From Polaromonas sp. (GTDB lineage Bacteria > Pseudomonadota > Gammaproteobacteria > Burkholderiales > Burkholderiaceae_C): a stretch of 64,000 bases of DNA. The stretch spans positions 124,001 to 188,000 of the forward strand of contig JAURWY010000009.1 in NCBI GenBank assembly GCA_030654695.1. Direction: 5' to 3'. Each line of letters opens with the position of its first letter. Position 1 is the stretch's first letter. A model generated the notes under the pieces. It ran no database searches, was not told the origin of the DNA, and worked only from the letters and a program-made list of their open reading frames with translations. The position numbers and the translations under genes are program-made. Of this stretch, positions 34,721 through 45,815 are shown in pieces.

Positions 34721-37303
34721 ATGCCAGACAAAGAAACATCAAACCGCAAAGATCCAAGCCCAACAAAGCGCGCAAACACGGGCTGGATGATGGGGTGGCG
34801 CAGCTGGTGGGGCAAACAATCCCCGTCACGGCAAGACCGCTACATCACTCTGGGGCCACTGCTCTCAGTGATACTTTTTCTGGCGGCGGTGGTTGCCGCC
34901 TTTGGCTATTTACGGATTGAAGAAATCGACCGCGAGCAAGAAGCCGTTCGGCGCGACGTTGAGTATGCGCAACAGCGTTTGAGGCTTCGACTGCTGGAGC
35001 GACAAGAGCAACTGATGCGGCTCGGTCGCGACATCTCAAATAAAGAGGTGGACGAAGATGGGTTCGTCTCGCAAGCTGAATCGCTGATCAACCAATATCC
35101 GGAATTGATGGCGGTGACTTGGGTCGATGCACTGCGCCGAGTTCGCATTGCGTATGTGTCGCCAAGCGCCAACAATGCGCAATTCCGCACCCGCGGTGAG
35201 CAGCTCAAAAGCGGAGAAACCGACGGCACTTTCGGGCTCGCACACGACCTCCGACAACCCGTCTACTCAAGGCCACTGACCTTGCGCAACGACAGCGGCA
35301 CCATCGCACCCACACTGCAACTGCAGCTACCACTTGACGAACAAGGCAAATTCGACGGCGTCATTTTGGGAGAGTTTTCAATTGATGGCTTGTTGAGATT
35401 TGGCGTCCCCACCGAAGTCAGCGCCAAATACGCCGTCGCGCTGCTCGATGACAAGGGTGTCGTGCTGGCCGGTGGATTGCCCCCACAGCGAACGTCTGCA
35501 GCGCGACTTTTGCCATGGACCGACGAAGCCCCGGTGTACGAAACGCCCGTCTCGCCAGTGGGCAATGGTCTGTTGATCCGAGCGCAGGGTTATCGCGCCT
35601 CGCTTGGCGTGGTGGGGAGTGGATTCTTCTGGCTGGTCTCTGCTCTGAGCGCCTTAACGGTGTGGATGCTGCTCGGCACTTGGCGCCACACGCGTCGACG
35701 CGTGCAAGCGCAAGAGGCGCTGATCACTGAAACCAACTTTCGCCGGGCCATGGAAAATTCCATGCTGACCGGTATGCGCGCGCTCGACCTAGAAGGCCGT
35801 ATCACCTACGTCAACCCCGCCTTTTGCCAGATGACGGGCTGGAGTGAGGATGAGCTGGTGGGCCGCGTTGCCCCCTTTCCTTACTGGCCAGAACAGGACC
35901 GCGAATGGCTAGCAGGCCGACTGGAAGATGAACTCAAGGGTCGATCAACGCAAGGTGGATTTGAGGTTCGCGTCAAGCGCAAGGGCGGCAAGATCTTCGA
36001 CGCCCGCATGTATGTCTCACCCCTGATTGATCCTCGCGGTCAACAAGCCGGCTGGATGACGTCCATGACCGATATCACTGTGTCTAAGCAGATCCGCGAG
36101 GAACTCTCCCATTCTTACGAGCGCTTCACCACCGTGCTGGAAGGGCTGGACGCCGCCGTCTCAGTTGCACCACTCGGCTGCGAAGAGCTGCTGTTTGCCA
36201 ACAAGCTGTATCGCGCTTGGTTTGGCAGCGAGGTTTCAGGCCACATCAACCTGATTGCACAAGCCGGTATGCCCATCGTCACGCCCACCGTGGACGCTTT
36301 GGATGTGGACGGTTTGGCCGGCCTTCCAACTGACGAGCTGACCACCGCGCAATCTGAGAATGCTGAAATTTTTGTGCCCGAACTGGGCAAATGGTTGGAG
36401 GTTCGATCACGTTATCTGACCTGGGTTGATGGCCGGCTTGCACAAATGGTCATTGCCACAGATATCACACCGCGTCGGCAGGCAGAAGAGCAGTCTGCTT
36501 TGCAAGCTGAACGCGCGCAATCGGCCAGTCGGCTGATCACCATGGGCGAAATGGCCTCCAGTGTGGCGCATGAATTGAACCAGCCACTCACCGCCATCAA
36601 CAACTATTGCAATGGCATGGTGTCGCGTATCAAGGACAACAACATCAGCACTGACGACTTGCTTGGCGCACTTGAAAAGACAGCACACCAAGCGCAGCGG
36701 GCGGGTCAGATTATTCAGCGCATCCGTTCGTTCGTGAAGCGCAGCGAACCCAATCGCAGCATGTCAGACGTCGCGACCATGGTGAGCAATGCGCTAGAAC
36801 TCGCCGAGATCGAACTGCGCCGCCACCATGTCCGCCTGACACACTACATCGCAGCCCGCTTACCGCCCATTCTTGTCGATCCGATCCTGATTGAGCAGGT
36901 CCTGATCAACCTGATGAAGAACGCGGCGGAGTCGATTGAGCAGGCCAAGCGCCCGAGTTCACGCCGCAGCGTTGAACTGCGCGTGGTGCCCAAGCAGATT
37001 GAAGAACAGAGCGTGGTGGAGTTCTCGATCCTCGATTCAGGCAAGGGCCTGTCGCCGGAAGTCACGGCCAGACTCTATGAAGCCTTCTACTCGACTAAGG
37101 CGGAAGGCATGGGCATTGGCCTGAAGCTCTGCCGCAGCATCGTCGAGTCGCACCAAGGAAGAATGCAGGCGGAGAACCTCTACAATGCAGGCGAGGTTGT
37201 GGGCTGCCGGTTCACCTTCTGGCTCCCGGTCAAACCCCTGCTGACAACCGCATCCACGCCTGCAGAAATAGCAAGCGCGAAAAACGGAAAAAGCGCACAT
37301 TGA
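34721..37303 (+). CDS. PAS-containing sensor histidine kinase (DctB/FixL-like)
   Basis: 860-aa membrane kinase. Transmembrane helices lie at about 46-67 and 305-325, flanking a periplasmic sensor of about 235 residues (Cache-like by context). A PAS domain follows (about 340-450, NFRRAMENSMLTGMRALDLEGRITYVNPAFCQMTGWS) with a PAC segment ending MTDITVSKQ, then a second PAS-like segment (about 465-590). The HisKA His617 is in SSVAHELNQPLTAI and the ATPase motifs are LMKNAAESIEQ, LDSGKGLS and GMGIGLKLC. No haem-binding PAS His is evident, so oxygen sensing cannot be claimed. It is followed 16 bp later by a FixJ-type regulator. Confidence 0.9.
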   Translation: MPDKETSNRKDPSPTKRANTGWMMGWRSWWGKQSPSRQDRYITLGPLLSVILFLAAVVAAFGYLRIEEIDREQEAVRRDVEYAQQRLRLRLLERQEQLMRLGRDISNKEVDEDGFVSQAESLINQYPELMAVTWVDALRRVRIAYVSPSANNAQFRTRGEQLKSGETDGTFGLAHDLRQPVYSRPLTLRNDSGTIAPTLQLQLPLDEQGKFDGVILGEFSIDGLLRFGVPTEVSAKYAVALLDDKGVVLAGGLPPQRTSAARLLPWTDEAPVYETPVSPVGNGLLIRAQGYRASLGVVGSGFFWLVSALSALTVWMLLGTWRHTRRRVQAQEALITETNFRRAMENSMLTGMRALDLEGRITYVNPAFCQMTGWSEDELVGRVAPFPYWPEQDREWLAGRLEDELKGRSTQGGFEVRVKRKGGKIFDARMYVSPLIDPRGQQAGWMTSMTDITVSKQIREELSHSYERFTTVLEGLDAAVSVAPLGCEELLFANKLYRAWFGSEVSGHINLIAQAGMPIVTPTVDALDVDGLAGLPTDELTTAQSENAEIFVPELGKWLEVRSRYLTWVDGRLAQMVIATDITPRRQAEEQSALQAERAQSASRLITMGEMASSVAHELNQPLTAINNYCNGMVSRIKDNNISTDDLLGALEKTAHQAQRAGQIIQRIRSFVKRSEPNRSMSDVATMVSNALELAEIELRRHHVRLTHYIAARLPPILVDPILIEQVLINLMKNAAESIEQAKRPSSRRSVELRVVPKQIEEQSVVEFSILDSGKGLSPEVTARLYEAFYSTKAEGMGIGLKLCRSIVESHQGRMQAENLYNAGEVVGCRFTFWLPVKPLLTTASTPAEIASAKNGKSAH

Positions 37304-37319
37304 TGGTTAAAGGATTTGC

Positions 37320-37946
37320 ATGAGCTTGATTCCGAAAAAAGGCACCGTCTACGTCGTTGATGATGACGAAGGCGTTCGCGATTCGCTTCAGTGGTTGCTG
37401 GAAGGCAAAGACTATCGGGTGCGCTGCTACGACTCGGCAGAAACTTTTTTGAGCCGTTACGACCCGCGCGAAGTCGCCTGTCTGATCGTTGACATCCGCA
37501 TGGGCGGCATGACCGGTCTTGAGTTGCAAGACCGTTTGGTCGAGCGAAAATCACCCCTGCCCATCGTCTTCATCACCGGACACGGCGACGTGCCGATGGC
37601 GGTCGACACAATGAAAAAAGGGGCGATGGACTTCATTCAAAAACCGTTTCAAGAAGCTGCTTTGGTGAGCTTGGTGGAACGTATGCTCGACCAAGCCAAA
37701 GACGCTTTCAGCGAGCATCAACACTCGGCCAGCCGAGACGCCCTGCTGGCCAAGCTGACCTCGCGTGAAGCCCAGGTGCTGGAGCGCATCGTTGCCGGCC
37801 GACTGAACAAACAAATCGCCGACGACCTCGGCATCAGCATCAAAACGGTGGAAGCGCACCGCGCCAACATCATGGAAAAACTGAACGCTAACACCGTGGC
37901 TGACCTGCTGAAAATCGCTTTGGGTTCCAGCACCCCCAAGGCCTGA
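37320..37946 (+). CDS. FixJ/NarL-type response regulator
   Basis: 208-aa regulator. The receiver domain (about 8-120) has the acidic pair [11 protein letters not shown], the phospho-acceptor Asp58 in LIVDIRMGG, Thr in [12 protein letters not shown] and Lys in IQKPF. A LuxR-type helix-turn-helix (about 140-200) reads [43 protein letters not shown]. An AAAGGA site precedes the ATG. It forms a pair with the upstream kinase. The operon diverges from aceE, so the pyruvate dehydrogenase operon is a candidate target (inference). folD begins 4 bp after it. Confidence 0.92.
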   Translation: MSLIPKKGTVYVVDDDEGVRDSLQWLLEGKDYRVRCYDSAETFLSRYDPREVACLIVDIRMGGMTGLELQDRLVERKSPLPIVFITGHGDVPMAVDTMKKGAMDFIQKPFQEAALVSLVERMLDQAKDAFSEHQHSASRDALLAKLTSREAQVLERIVAGRLNKQIADDLGISIKTVEAHRANIMEKLNANTVADLLKIALGSSTPKA

Positions 37947-37950
37947 ACGG

Positions 37951-38808
37951 ATGACCGCACAACTCATTGATGGCAACGCCATTTCAGCCCAACTGCGCGC
38001 CGATGTGGCACGTCGAGCAGCCGTACTCCGAGCCAAAGGCGTCATCCCCGGGCTGGCCGTTATTCTGGTGGGCGACAGCCCTGCCAGTCAGGTTTACGTG
38101 CGCAACAAAGTCAAAGGCTGCAACGACAACGGCCTGCACTCGGTACTAGAACAATACCCCGCAGACTTGAGCGAAGCCGCTTTGCTGGCACGCGTTGAGG
38201 CCCTCAACCAAGACCCCGCGATTCACGGCATCTTGGTTCAGCTGCCGCTGCCTAAACACATTGACGCGCAAAAAGTTATCGAAGCCATTTCACCGGCGAA
38301 AGATGTGGATGGTTTTCACGTCGCCAGTGCCGGCGCTTTGATGGTCGGTCAACCGGGCTTCTGGCCCTGCACCCCTTACGGTTGCATGAAGATGCTCGAA
38401 TCGCTGAATGGCGGCAAAGGCTACGACCTGCGCGGCAAGCATGCGGTGGTGATTGGCCGCAGCAACATCGTTGGCAAACCGATGGCGCTGATGTTGCTTC
38501 AACAAAACGCCACCGTCACGATCTGCCACAGTGCCACCGCCAACCTCAAAGCCATGACCTTGCAGGCCGATGTGATCGTCGCGGCGGTGGGCAAGCGCAA
38601 TGTGCTGACGGCCGACATGGTCAAACCGGGCGCGGTGGTGATTGACGTTGGCATGAATCGCAACGATGAAGGCAAGCTCTGCGGTGATGTTGATTTTGCC
38701 GGCGTCAAAGAAGTCGCCAGCTACATCACGCCGGTGCCGGGTGGTGTTGGCCCGATGACCATCACCATGCTGTTGGTCAACACCTTGGAAGCCGCCGAAC
38801 GGGCTTGA
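37951..38808 (+). CDS. folD: Bifunctional methylene-THF dehydrogenase/cyclohydrolase
   Basis: 285-aa enzyme interconverting 5,10-methylene-, methenyl- and 10-formyl-tetrahydrofolate with NADP+. Typical segments are [22 protein letters not shown] with the catalytic Lys, [24 protein letters not shown], the nucleotide-binding [14 protein letters not shown] and the C-terminal [16 protein letters not shown]. The length matches the family. It lies 4 bp after the response regulator and is probably co-transcribed with it. Confidence 0.97.
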   Translation: MTAQLIDGNAISAQLRADVARRAAVLRAKGVIPGLAVILVGDSPASQVYVRNKVKGCNDNGLHSVLEQYPADLSEAALLARVEALNQDPAIHGILVQLPLPKHIDAQKVIEAISPAKDVDGFHVASAGALMVGQPGFWPCTPYGCMKMLESLNGGKGYDLRGKHAVVIGRSNIVGKPMALMLLQQNATVTICHSATANLKAMTLQADVIVAAVGKRNVLTADMVKPGAVVIDVGMNRNDEGKLCGDVDFAGVKEVASYITPVPGGVGPMTITMLLVNTLEAAERA

Positions 38809-38828
38809 CGAGCGGGAACGGTAAATGC

Positions 38829-39257
38829 TTAGCGGGCTGTGAACCGTGACAGGCGCCACAACAGCCAACTGGCACACAACCATTGCCCAAAGTACATGGC
38901 GCTGCCCAAGCCGTGCCAAAGTCGCAAGTTGCCGCCGGTGGAGCGGGCGCTGACAATCTGCGCCGCCACTCCAAACTCGACCAGCAAGGCCAATAGCATC
39001 CCAGCCACGACCCAAGCCATGGCGTTGCGCGATTCAGGCACCACTTCAACGTCATCTCTTTTGTTCAGCAACATCAGCAGCAGCATGGCGCAAACCACGG
39101 ACAGCCACGTTTGAGCTGTGAACAGTTTGGCGGCCATGGCCCCAGCTTCAGCCGGTGAGCCCAGATGGGTGAACAGCAAGGGCACCACGATAAACCCCAA
39201 ACCGCTCAGGCTACCCCACCACAGCGCCGACAGCAAGACAACGAAGCGCGGCTTCAC
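38829..39257 (-). CDS. DUF4149 integral membrane protein
   Basis: 142-aa protein with four predicted helices (about 5-25, 46-62, 80-100, 118-135). The pattern LSALWWGSLSGLGFIVVPLLF and LRLWHGLGSAMYFGQWL fits the DUF4149 family, which is common in proteobacteria and has no assigned function. The start codon is GTG. It follows greA by 8 bp, an arrangement seen in other Burkholderiales. Confidence 0.8.
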   Translation of the reverse strand: MKPRFVVLLSALWWGSLSGLGFIVVPLLFTHLGSPAEAGAMAAKLFTAQTWLSVVCAMLLLMLLNKRDDVEVVPESRNAMAWVVAGMLLALLVEFGVAAQIVSARSTGGNLRLWHGLGSAMYFGQWLCASWLLWRLSRFTAR

Positions 39258-39265
39258 AGCGGCAT

Positions 39266-39742
39266 TCAGATGTATTTGACTGCCATGATTTCGTAGCGTT
39301 TGATGCCGCCTGGCGCTCGCACTTCAGCGGTATCGCCCTCGCCCTTGCCGATCAAGGCTCGCGCAATCGGTGAACTGATGTTCACGAGTCCCAACTTCAG
39401 ATCCGCTTCGTCTTCACCGACGATTTGGTAGGTTACTTTGTCCCCAGTGTCTTCGTCTTCCAGCGCGACGGTTGAGCCAAAAACTACTTTGCCACCGGCA
39501 TCCACCGACACGGGGTCGATGATTTGCGCGGCCGACAACTTGCCTTCGATTTCCTGAATGCGGCCTTCGATGAAGCCCTGACGGTCTTTGGCTGCGTCAT
39601 ATTCAGCGTTTTCGCTGAGGTCGCCTTGCGCGCGTGCTTCGGCAATCGCACCGATGACCCAAGGGCGGTCAACGGTTTTCAACTGGTGCAGCTCGACTTT
39701 GAGTTTTTCTGCGCCGCGCGTGGTGATAGGAATAGTCGTCAT
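39266..39742 (-). CDS. greA: Transcript cleavage factor GreA
   Basis: 158-aa factor that rescues backtracked RNA polymerase by stimulating RNA cleavage. The N-terminal coiled coil (about 1-75) contains the acidic tip segment [22 protein letters not shown]; the C-terminal domain has [30 protein letters not shown]. The ATG at 39742 is favoured over 39760 by the GreA family start ([14 protein letters not shown]). It lies 27 bp downstream of a strong hairpin that separates it from carB. Confidence 0.96.
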   Translation of the reverse strand: MTTIPITTRGAEKLKVELHQLKTVDRPWVIGAIAEARAQGDLSENAEYDAAKDRQGFIEGRIQEIEGKLSAAQIIDPVSVDAGGKVVFGSTVALEDEDTGDKVTYQIVGEDEADLKLGLVNISSPIARALIGKGEGDTAEVRAPGGIKRYEIMAVKYI

Positions 39743-39768
39743 GATTTTTGGCTCCAACAAATGCGAAA

Positions 39769-39792
39769 CCGCCGCCAGTCACCTGGCGGCGG
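39769..39792 (-). terminator. Strong hairpin between carB and greA
   Basis: CCGCCGCCAG-GTGA-CTGGCGGCGG is a perfect 10-bp GC stem with a four-base loop; on the minus strand it is followed by only TTTCG, a weak T tract. It may end most carAB transcripts or attenuate readthrough into greA. Confidence 0.65.
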
Positions 39793-39841
39793 CATGTTCT
39801 TCAAAAATTGAGTTTAATGCAAATACGCAGATCTACCTACG

Positions 39842-42800
39842 TCAAACCAGTTGAGCGTGTAACTCTTGCAGCGACACCACACTCAGGTTGTCCATGTGCA
39901 CCATGCCTTGTACGGCAGCTTCTGCACCCGCGATGGTGGTGAAGGTCGTCACCCGAGCCAACAAGGCCGAGGTGCGAATCTGCCGCGAATCGGCAATCGC
40001 ATTGCGACGCTCTTCAACCGTGTTGATGACCAGCACAATCTCGTTGTTCTTGATCATGTCGACCACGTGCGGTCGGCCTTCGGTGACCTTGTTGACGACA
40101 CCGCAGAGAATACCGGCAGCGTTGATCGCCGCGGCTGTGCCTTTGGTGGCCACCAGGTCAAACTTCAGCGCGACCAATGCACGAGCGACTTCAACGGCGC
40201 GCAGCTTGTCGTTGTTCTTGACCGTCAGAAAGACGCGGCCAGAGGTCGGCAGCTTGGTGCCGGCACCAAGCTGCGACTTCACAAAAGCCTCGCCAAAGGT
40301 CTTGCCAACGCCCATGACTTCGCCCGTCGACTTCATCTCAGGGCCGAGAATGGTATCGACGCCTGGGAACTTGACGAACGGGAACACCGCTTCTTTCACG
40401 CTGAAGTAAGGCGGCGTGACTTCTACGGTGATGCCTTGAGAAGCCAGTGACTGACCAGCCATGCAGCGCGCTGCTACCTTGGCCAACTGGATGCCGGTGG
40501 CCTTGCTGACAAACGGTACGGTGCGGGAAGCGCGTGGATTGACCTCAAGCACGTAAATCACGTCCAGGCCGTCGATGTGCTGAATCGCAAATTGCACGTT
40601 CATCAAGCCAACCACCTTCAGCGCCTTCGCCATGGCGGCGGTCTGGCGCTTGATTTCGGTGACGGTGTCTGCGCTCAAGGAATACGGCGGCAACGAACAA
40701 GCCGAGTCGCCGCTGTGAACGCCGGCTTGCTCAATGTGTTCCATCACGCCGCCGATGAAGGTGGCGCCAACGGAGTCACGAATGCAATCGACGTCGCATT
40801 CAATCGCGTCGTTCAAGAAACGATCCAGCAACACCGGCGAGTCATGGCTGACCTTGACCGCTTCACGCATGTAGCGCTCGAGGTCACGCTGCTCGTGGAC
40901 GATTTCCATGGCACGGCCGCCCAGCACATAGCTGGGGCGAACCACCAGCGGGTAACCGAGGGCGGCGGCTTTTTCAAGCGCTTCGGGTTCGGTGCGGGCA
41001 GTGGCGTTTGGCGGCTGGCGCAGCTTGAGTTCATGCAGCAGCTTTTGAAAGCGCTCACGGTCTTCGGCCGCATCGATCATGTCAGGTGAGGTGCCGATGA
41101 TCGGCACGCCGTTGGCTTCGAGGTCGAGCGCCAGCTTCAAAGGCGTCTGACCACCGTACTGAACGATGACGCCAAACGGTTTTTCTTTGTCGACGATTTC
41201 AAGCACGTCTTCCAGCGTCAGAGGCTCAAAGTACAGCCGGTCAGAGGTGTCGTAGTCGGTTGAAACCGTCTCCGGATTGCAGTTGACCATGATGGTCTCG
41301 TAGCCGTCCTCGCGCATTGCCATCGCGGCGTGGACGCAGCAATAGTCAAACTCAATGCCTTGGCCAATGCGGTTCGGACCGCCGCCCAAGACCATGATCT
41401 TCTTTTTATCCGTCGGCGCGGCTTCGCACTCGCTGCTGGTGTTGAGCGGGTGTGCAGACTCGTAGGTCGAGTACAGGTAGGCGGTGTTGGTTTCGAACTC
41501 TGCCGCGCAGGTGTCGACGCGCTTGTAGACCGGGCGCACGCCCAGCGCAATCCGCTTCTCGCGAATGGCGGTGTCGGTGGTCTTGAGCTGCCTAGCCAAG
41601 CGGCGGTCGGAGAAGCCTTTTTGCTTCAGCGCGCGCAGCGTGTCAGCATCGATCTTGTCGAGCGTCGTGGTTTCCAGTTCAAGTTCGATCTTGACGATCT
41701 GCTCGATTTGCACCAAAAACCAGCGGTCGATCTTGGTCAGTGCGAAGACTTCTTCAACGCTCAGGCCCATGGCAAACGCATCGCCCACATACCAAATGCG
41801 GTCAGGGCCTGGCGCGCCGAGCTCTTTCTCGAGCACTTCGCGGTCTTGGGTTTTCTCGTTCATGCCGTCAACGCCGACTTCCAGCCCGCGCAAGGCTTTC
41901 TGAAACGATTCCTGGAAAGTCCGGCCCATGGCCATGACTTCGCCGACCGACTTCATCTGCGTCGTCAAACGTGAGTCAGCGGTGGGGAATTTCTCAAACG
42001 CAAAACGGGGGATCTTGGTCACCACGTAATCGATGCTCGGCTCGAAACTGGCCGGCGTCGCGCCGCCGGTGATGTCGTTGCGCAGCTCGTCCAGCGTATA
42101 ACCAATGGCCAGCTTGGCGGCCACTTTGGCAATCGGAAAGCCAGTCGCTTTAGACGCCAAAGCAGAAGAACGCGAAACGCGCGGATTCATCTCGATCACG
42201 ACCATGCGGCCGTCATCCGGATTGATCGAGAACTGCACGTTCGAGCCGCCCGTGTCGACGCCGATTTCGCGCAGCACAGCCAAAGAGGCGTTGCGCAAAA
42301 TTTGGTATTCCTTGTCGGACAAGGTCTGAGCTGGCGCGACGGTGATCGAGTCCCCGGTGTGCACGCCCATCGGGTCCAAGTTTTCAATCGAACAGACGAT
42401 GATGCAGTTGTCAGCTTTGTCGCGGACCACTTCCATCTCGTACTCTTTCCAACCCAGCAGCGACTCTTCAATCAAGAGCTCGTTGGTCGGTGAGGCTTCG
42501 AGTCCGCGCTTGCAGATTTCCTCGAACTCTTCCGGGTTGTAGGCAATTCCACCGCCGGTGCCGCCGAGCGTGAAGCTGGGGCGAATGACGGTGGGGAAAC
42601 CCAGCGTTTTTTGCACGGTCCAGGCTTCGTCCATGGTGTGCGCAATGCCGGAGCGGGCCGAGCCAAGACCGATCTTGGTCATCGCATCTTTGAACTTCAG
42701 CCGGTCTTCAGCTTTGTCGATCGCTTCAGGTGTGGCACCGATCAACTCGACGCTGTATTTTTCCAAGACGCCGTTGCGCCACAGATCGAGCGCGCAATTC

Positions 42801-43087
42801 AGCGCGGTCTGTCCGCCCATGGTCGGCAAGATCGCATCAGGCCGTTCTTTGGCGATGATTTTTTCAACCGTTTGCCAAGTGATCGGCTCGATGTAGGTGA
42901 CGTCGGCGGTGGCCGGGTCGGTCATGATCGTGGCCGGGTTGCTGTTGATCAAAATGACCTTGTAACCCTCTTCGCGCAGCGCCTTGCAGGCTTGCACGCC
43001 GGAGTAGTCGAACTCGCAAGCCTGACCGATGATGATGGGGCCGGCCCCGATGATAAGGACTGATTTGATGTCTGTGCGCTTTGGCAT
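39842..43087 (-). CDS. carB: Carbamoyl-phosphate synthase large chain
   Basis: 1081-aa subunit that makes carbamoyl phosphate for pyrimidine and arginine synthesis, using ammonia channelled from CarA. Two homologous ATP-grasp halves are visible: the first opens [24 protein letters not shown], the second [22 protein letters not shown]. The C-terminal allosteric domain begins near [25 protein letters not shown]. The length is normal. Its ATG follows the carA TAA directly (TAAATG), so the two subunits are probably translationally coupled. Confidence 0.98.
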   Translation of the reverse strand: MPKRTDIKSVLIIGAGPIIIGQACEFDYSGVQACKALREEGYKVILINSNPATIMTDPATADVTYIEPITWQTVEKIIAKERPDAILPTMGGQTALNCALDLWRNGVLEKYSVELIGATPEAIDKAEDRLKFKDAMTKIGLGSARSGIAHTMDEAWTVQKTLGFPTVIRPSFTLGGTGGGIAYNPEEFEEICKRGLEASPTNELLIEESLLGWKEYEMEVVRDKADNCIIVCSIENLDPMGVHTGDSITVAPAQTLSDKEYQILRNASLAVLREIGVDTGGSNVQFSINPDDGRMVVIEMNPRVSRSSALASKATGFPIAKVAAKLAIGYTLDELRNDITGGATPASFEPSIDYVVTKIPRFAFEKFPTADSRLTTQMKSVGEVMAMGRTFQESFQKALRGLEVGVDGMNEKTQDREVLEKELGAPGPDRIWYVGDAFAMGLSVEEVFALTKIDRWFLVQIEQIVKIELELETTTLDKIDADTLRALKQKGFSDRRLARQLKTTDTAIREKRIALGVRPVYKRVDTCAAEFETNTAYLYSTYESAHPLNTSSECEAAPTDKKKIMVLGGGPNRIGQGIEFDYCCVHAAMAMREDGYETIMVNCNPETVSTDYDTSDRLYFEPLTLEDVLEIVDKEKPFGVIVQYGGQTPLKLALDLEANGVPIIGTSPDMIDAAEDRERFQKLLHELKLRQPPNATARTEPEALEKAAALGYPLVVRPSYVLGGRAMEIVHEQRDLERYMREAVKVSHDSPVLLDRFLNDAIECDVDCIRDSVGATFIGGVMEHIEQAGVHSGDSACSLPPYSLSADTVTEIKRQTAAMAKALKVVGLMNVQFAIQHIDGLDVIYVLEVNPRASRTVPFVSKATGIQLAKVAARCMAGQSLASQGITVEVTPPYFSVKEAVFPFVKFPGVDTILGPEMKSTGEVMGVGKTFGEAFVKSQLGAGTKLPTSGRVFLTVKNNDKLRAVEVARALVALKFDLVATKGTAAAINAAGILCGVVNKVTEGRPHVVDMIKNNEIVLVINTVEERRNAIADSRQIRTSALLARVTTFTTIAGAEAAVQGMVHMDNLSVVSLQELHAQLV

Positions 43088-44275
43088 TTATTGAACTCCG
43101 GCTGGCGCTTGTGGCCCAGCTTCCATCAACGCCGTGAAGCGGTCAAAAAGATAGGCAATGTCGTGGGGACCCGGCGATGCTTCGGGGTGACCCTGGAAGC
43201 AGAAAGCCGGCTTGTCGGTGCGGACCAAGCCCTGCACAGTGCCGTCAAACAGGCTGACGTGCGTGGCACGCAGATTGGCCGGCAACGATTTTTCATCTAC
43301 CGCAAAACCGTGGTTTTGGCTGGTGATGCTGACGCGGTTGGTGTCCAGTTCCTTGACCGGGTGGTTGGCACCGTGGTGGCCAAACTTCATCTTGAAGGTT
43401 TTGGCGCCACTGGCCAAGGCCATGATTTGATGGCCCAGGCAAATACCGAAGGTCGGAATACCGGTCTCGATCAACTCGCGGGCAGCCGCAATCGCGTAGT
43501 CGCAAGGCTGCGGATCGCCCGGGCCGTTGGCCAGGAAAATGCCATCCGGCTTCAGTTTCAGGACGTCAGCTGCCGAGGTTTGTGCTGGCACGACAGTGAT
43601 GCGTGCACCACGTTCAGCCAGCATGCGAAGAATGTTTTTCTTCACGCCAAAGTCAAGCGCCACCACATGAAACTTAGGCTGGATCTGCACGCCGTAGCCC
43701 GAACCGAGCTTCCACTCGGTTTCGATCCATGTGTAGGCTTGGGGGGCGGACACAACTTTGGCCAAGTCGAGGCCCGACATGTTAGGCGCGGCTTGCGCTG
43801 CCGCAACGGCCTTGGCAATCAGCGCAGGCGTGGCGGACTCGCCAGCGGCCAGCGCCATGATGCAACCGTTTTGCGCGCCTTTGGAGCGCAGGTGACGCGT
43901 CAGCTGGCGCGTGTCGATGTTGGCAATCGCCACCGTGCCTTGGCTGACAAGGTAGTCAGACAGCGTGGCGGTGTGGCGAAAGTTTGACGCGATCAGCGGC
44001 AGGTCTTTGATGATGAGTCCGGCAGCATGGACTTTATCGGCTTCAACGTCCTCAAGATTGACGCCGTAATTGCCAATGTGCGGATACGTGAGGGTCACGA
44101 TCTGCTGGCAATAGCTCGGGTCCGTGAGGATTTCCTGGTAGCCGGACATGGCGGTGTTGAACACCACCTCGCCGACGGTGGAGCCTGCGGCTCCAATGGA
44201 ATTGCCGATAAAGACTGTGCCGTCTGCGAGCGCCAAAATGGCGGAAGGGGTAGTTCCCTGTAGAGACAAAAGCAC
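43088..44275 (-). CDS. carA: Carbamoyl-phosphate synthase small chain
   Basis: 395-aa glutamine amidotransferase subunit. The class I domain contains the nucleophile in [11 protein letters not shown] and the downstream His/Glu in [13 protein letters not shown]. The N-terminal CPSase_sm domain begins [18 protein letters not shown] choose the GTG at 44275, with GGAG at good spacing, over the longer ORF-track start, because the extension is not family-like. The operon is preceded by a good sigma-70 promoter. Confidence 0.96.
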   Translation of the reverse strand: MLLSLQGTTPSAILALADGTVFIGNSIGAAGSTVGEVVFNTAMSGYQEILTDPSYCQQIVTLTYPHIGNYGVNLEDVEADKVHAAGLIIKDLPLIASNFRHTATLSDYLVSQGTVAIANIDTRQLTRHLRSKGAQNGCIMALAAGESATPALIAKAVAAAQAAPNMSGLDLAKVVSAPQAYTWIETEWKLGSGYGVQIQPKFHVVALDFGVKKNILRMLAERGARITVVPAQTSAADVLKLKPDGIFLANGPGDPQPCDYAIAAARELIETGIPTFGICLGHQIMALASGAKTFKMKFGHHGANHPVKELDTNRVSITSQNHGFAVDEKSLPANLRATHVSLFDGTVQGLVRTDKPAFCFQGHPEASPGPHDIAYLFDRFTALMEAGPQAPAGVQ

Positions 44276-44407
44276 TGGGTTCTCCGGGTGGTTACGGTTC
44301 GCCCAAGCGTGCGCAAAAAGGCCCCGGTAAGGACGCAAATTGACTGCTAAGTGAGGGTGTTGGCTTGACTCGGCGCTCGGGCAAAGCTGGGTTTAGAAAA
44401 GCTCCTG

Positions 44408-44436
44408 ATTATAGCCGAGCAAAACTCAATCGTCAG
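44408..44436 (-). promoter_or_regulatory. Sigma-70 promoter of carAB
   Basis: On the minus strand, CTGACG-N17-TATAAT gives a perfect -10 and a 4/6 -35 at ideal spacing. The -35 abuts the stop codon of the preceding methyltransferase gene. Transcripts would have a leader of about 125 nt before the carA GTG. Confidence 0.65.
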
Positions 44437-45201
44437 CTAGCGCAGTGCTGTTGTTGCACTCGCATACAGGCAGATCGCGGCGGCCGCACCCACATTCAGA
44501 GACTCTTCGCCGCCCGGCTGGGCAATCCGCACCGAGACTTGCGCCTGCGCCATCAGGGCGGGGCTCACGCCCTGACCTTCGTGGCCCATGACCCAGGCGC
44601 ACGGCGACGGCAAAACTTGCTCATGCAAATACGCGCCCTCGTGAGAACTCGTCACGACCAAAGGCACGCTCAAAGCGAGCAGTGCATCGGCTTCCAAGCC
44701 TTCAATCAGTTGCAGCCCAAAATGCGCGCCCATGCCAGCCCGCAGCACCTTGGGCGACCACAAGGCCGCCGTGCCCTTCAAGGCGACGACCTGCTTGAAG
44801 CCGAAGGCGGCGGCGCTGCGCAAGATCGAGCCCACATTGCCGGCGTCTTGCACGCGGTCCAGAATGACCGTTGAAACATCGGGTTGCAGCGGCGTTGCTG
44901 GAGGTAAAGCCATCACAAAACCCATGGGCGCAGGCGACTCCAAACCGCTGAACTCAGACCACAAGGCATCTGCAATCACAACTGTTTTACCGGCCGTCGC
45001 AGCCCACTCAGGCGGCGCCTTGGGCCAATAAGACTCCGAAAAAACAGCGATCTGCGGCGCCAGTCCGCGTGCCAGTGCGGCGCGGCACAAGTGGTCGCCT
45101 TCTAGCCAGACCAGACCTTCTTTGCGGTAAGCCGTGCTTTCATGAGCCAGCTTTTTCAGCGTCTTGATGAAAGGGTTGGCACGGGAGGCGATGTGCGTCA
45201 T
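44437..45201 (-). CDS. TrmH/SpoU-family RNA 2'-O-methyltransferase
   Basis: 254-aa methyltransferase of the SPOUT class, which methylates ribose in tRNA or rRNA with S-adenosylmethionine. The substrate-binding domain (about 1-90) begins [29 protein letters not shown]; the knot fold has [33 protein letters not shown] and the closing [11 protein letters not shown] in place of the usual SLNVSVAAGI. The ORF track starts much further upstream inside rnhB; the ATG at 45201 overlaps the rnhB stop as ATGA. The exact target nucleotide cannot be told. Confidence 0.92.
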   Translation of the reverse strand: MTHIASRANPFIKTLKKLAHESTAYRKEGLVWLEGDHLCRAALARGLAPQIAVFSESYWPKAPPEWAATAGKTVVIADALWSEFSGLESPAPMGFVMALPPATPLQPDVSTVILDRVQDAGNVGSILRSAAAFGFKQVVALKGTAALWSPKVLRAGMGAHFGLQLIEGLEADALLALSVPLVVTSSHEGAYLHEQVLPSPCAWVMGHEGQGVSPALMAQAQVSVRIAQPGGEESLNVGAAAAICLYASATTALR

Positions 45202-45815
45202 TTCAGCACCTCGGCCACTGGGCGAAAAGTTCGCCGGTGTTGCGGACACGCGCCATGCGCGCGCAGCGCCGCCAAATGCTCGGCCGTGCCGTAACCCTTG
45301 TGCGTGGCAAAACCATACTGCGGATACTCCAAATGAAACTCTTGGCACCAACGATCGCGCCAGACTTTGGCCAGAATAGAGGCCGCAGAAATGGCCGGCA
45401 CCAACGCATCGCCACCGACAATCGCTTCCGCCACGATGACCAGCGTCGGGATGCGGTTGCCGTCGACCAGCACTTTGGACGGCTTGAGCCGCAAGCCTTC
45501 GACCGCGCGCTTCATGGCCAGCATCGTTGCCTGCAAGATATTGATCTCGTCTATTTCCTCGACCGTTGCTTGCGCGATCGAAAAGCACAAGGCCTTGGCG
45601 CGGATTTCGTCATACAGCTTGTCGCGGCGCAGCGCTGTCAGCACTTTGGAATCGGCCAAGCCTTTGATCGGGTGCAGATCATCGAGGATCACGGCCGCTG
45701 CCACCACCGGGCCCATCAACGGGCCGCGTCCGGCCTCGTCTACCCCGGCCACCAAGCCAGGCGTGTCCCAGACGAAAGGCGCTTGCTCAGCCTTCAAGAA
45801 TTTTTTGGATCGCAT
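45198..45815 (-). CDS. rnhB: Ribonuclease HII
   Basis: 205-aa enzyme that cuts RNA in RNA-DNA hybrids and removes misincorporated ribonucleotides. Catalytic residues are in [21 protein letters not shown] (Asp-Glu pair), [10 protein letters not shown] (Asp) and [17 protein letters not shown]. The ATG at 45815 lies 29 bp inside the end of lpxB and is the most likely start; the longer ORF is a read-through of lpxB sequence. It follows lpxB and precedes the methyltransferase, the usual lpxB-rnhB order in proteobacteria. Confidence 0.96.
   Translation of the reverse strand: MRSKKFLKAEQAPFVWDTPGLVAGVDEAGRGPLMGPVVAAAVILDDLHPIKGLADSKVLTALRRDKLYDEIRAKALCFSIAQATVEEIDEINILQATMLAMKRAVEGLRLKPSKVLVDGNRIPTLVIVAEAIVGGDALVPAISAASILAKVWRDRWCQEFHLEYPQYGFATHKGYGTAEHLAALRAHGACPQHRRTFRPVAEVLK

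Noticed and set aside
44276-44407. Pyrimidine- or arginine-responsive attenuator before carA
   Set aside because: The leader of about 125 nt shows no convincing terminator with T tract and no leader peptide rich in Arg codons.
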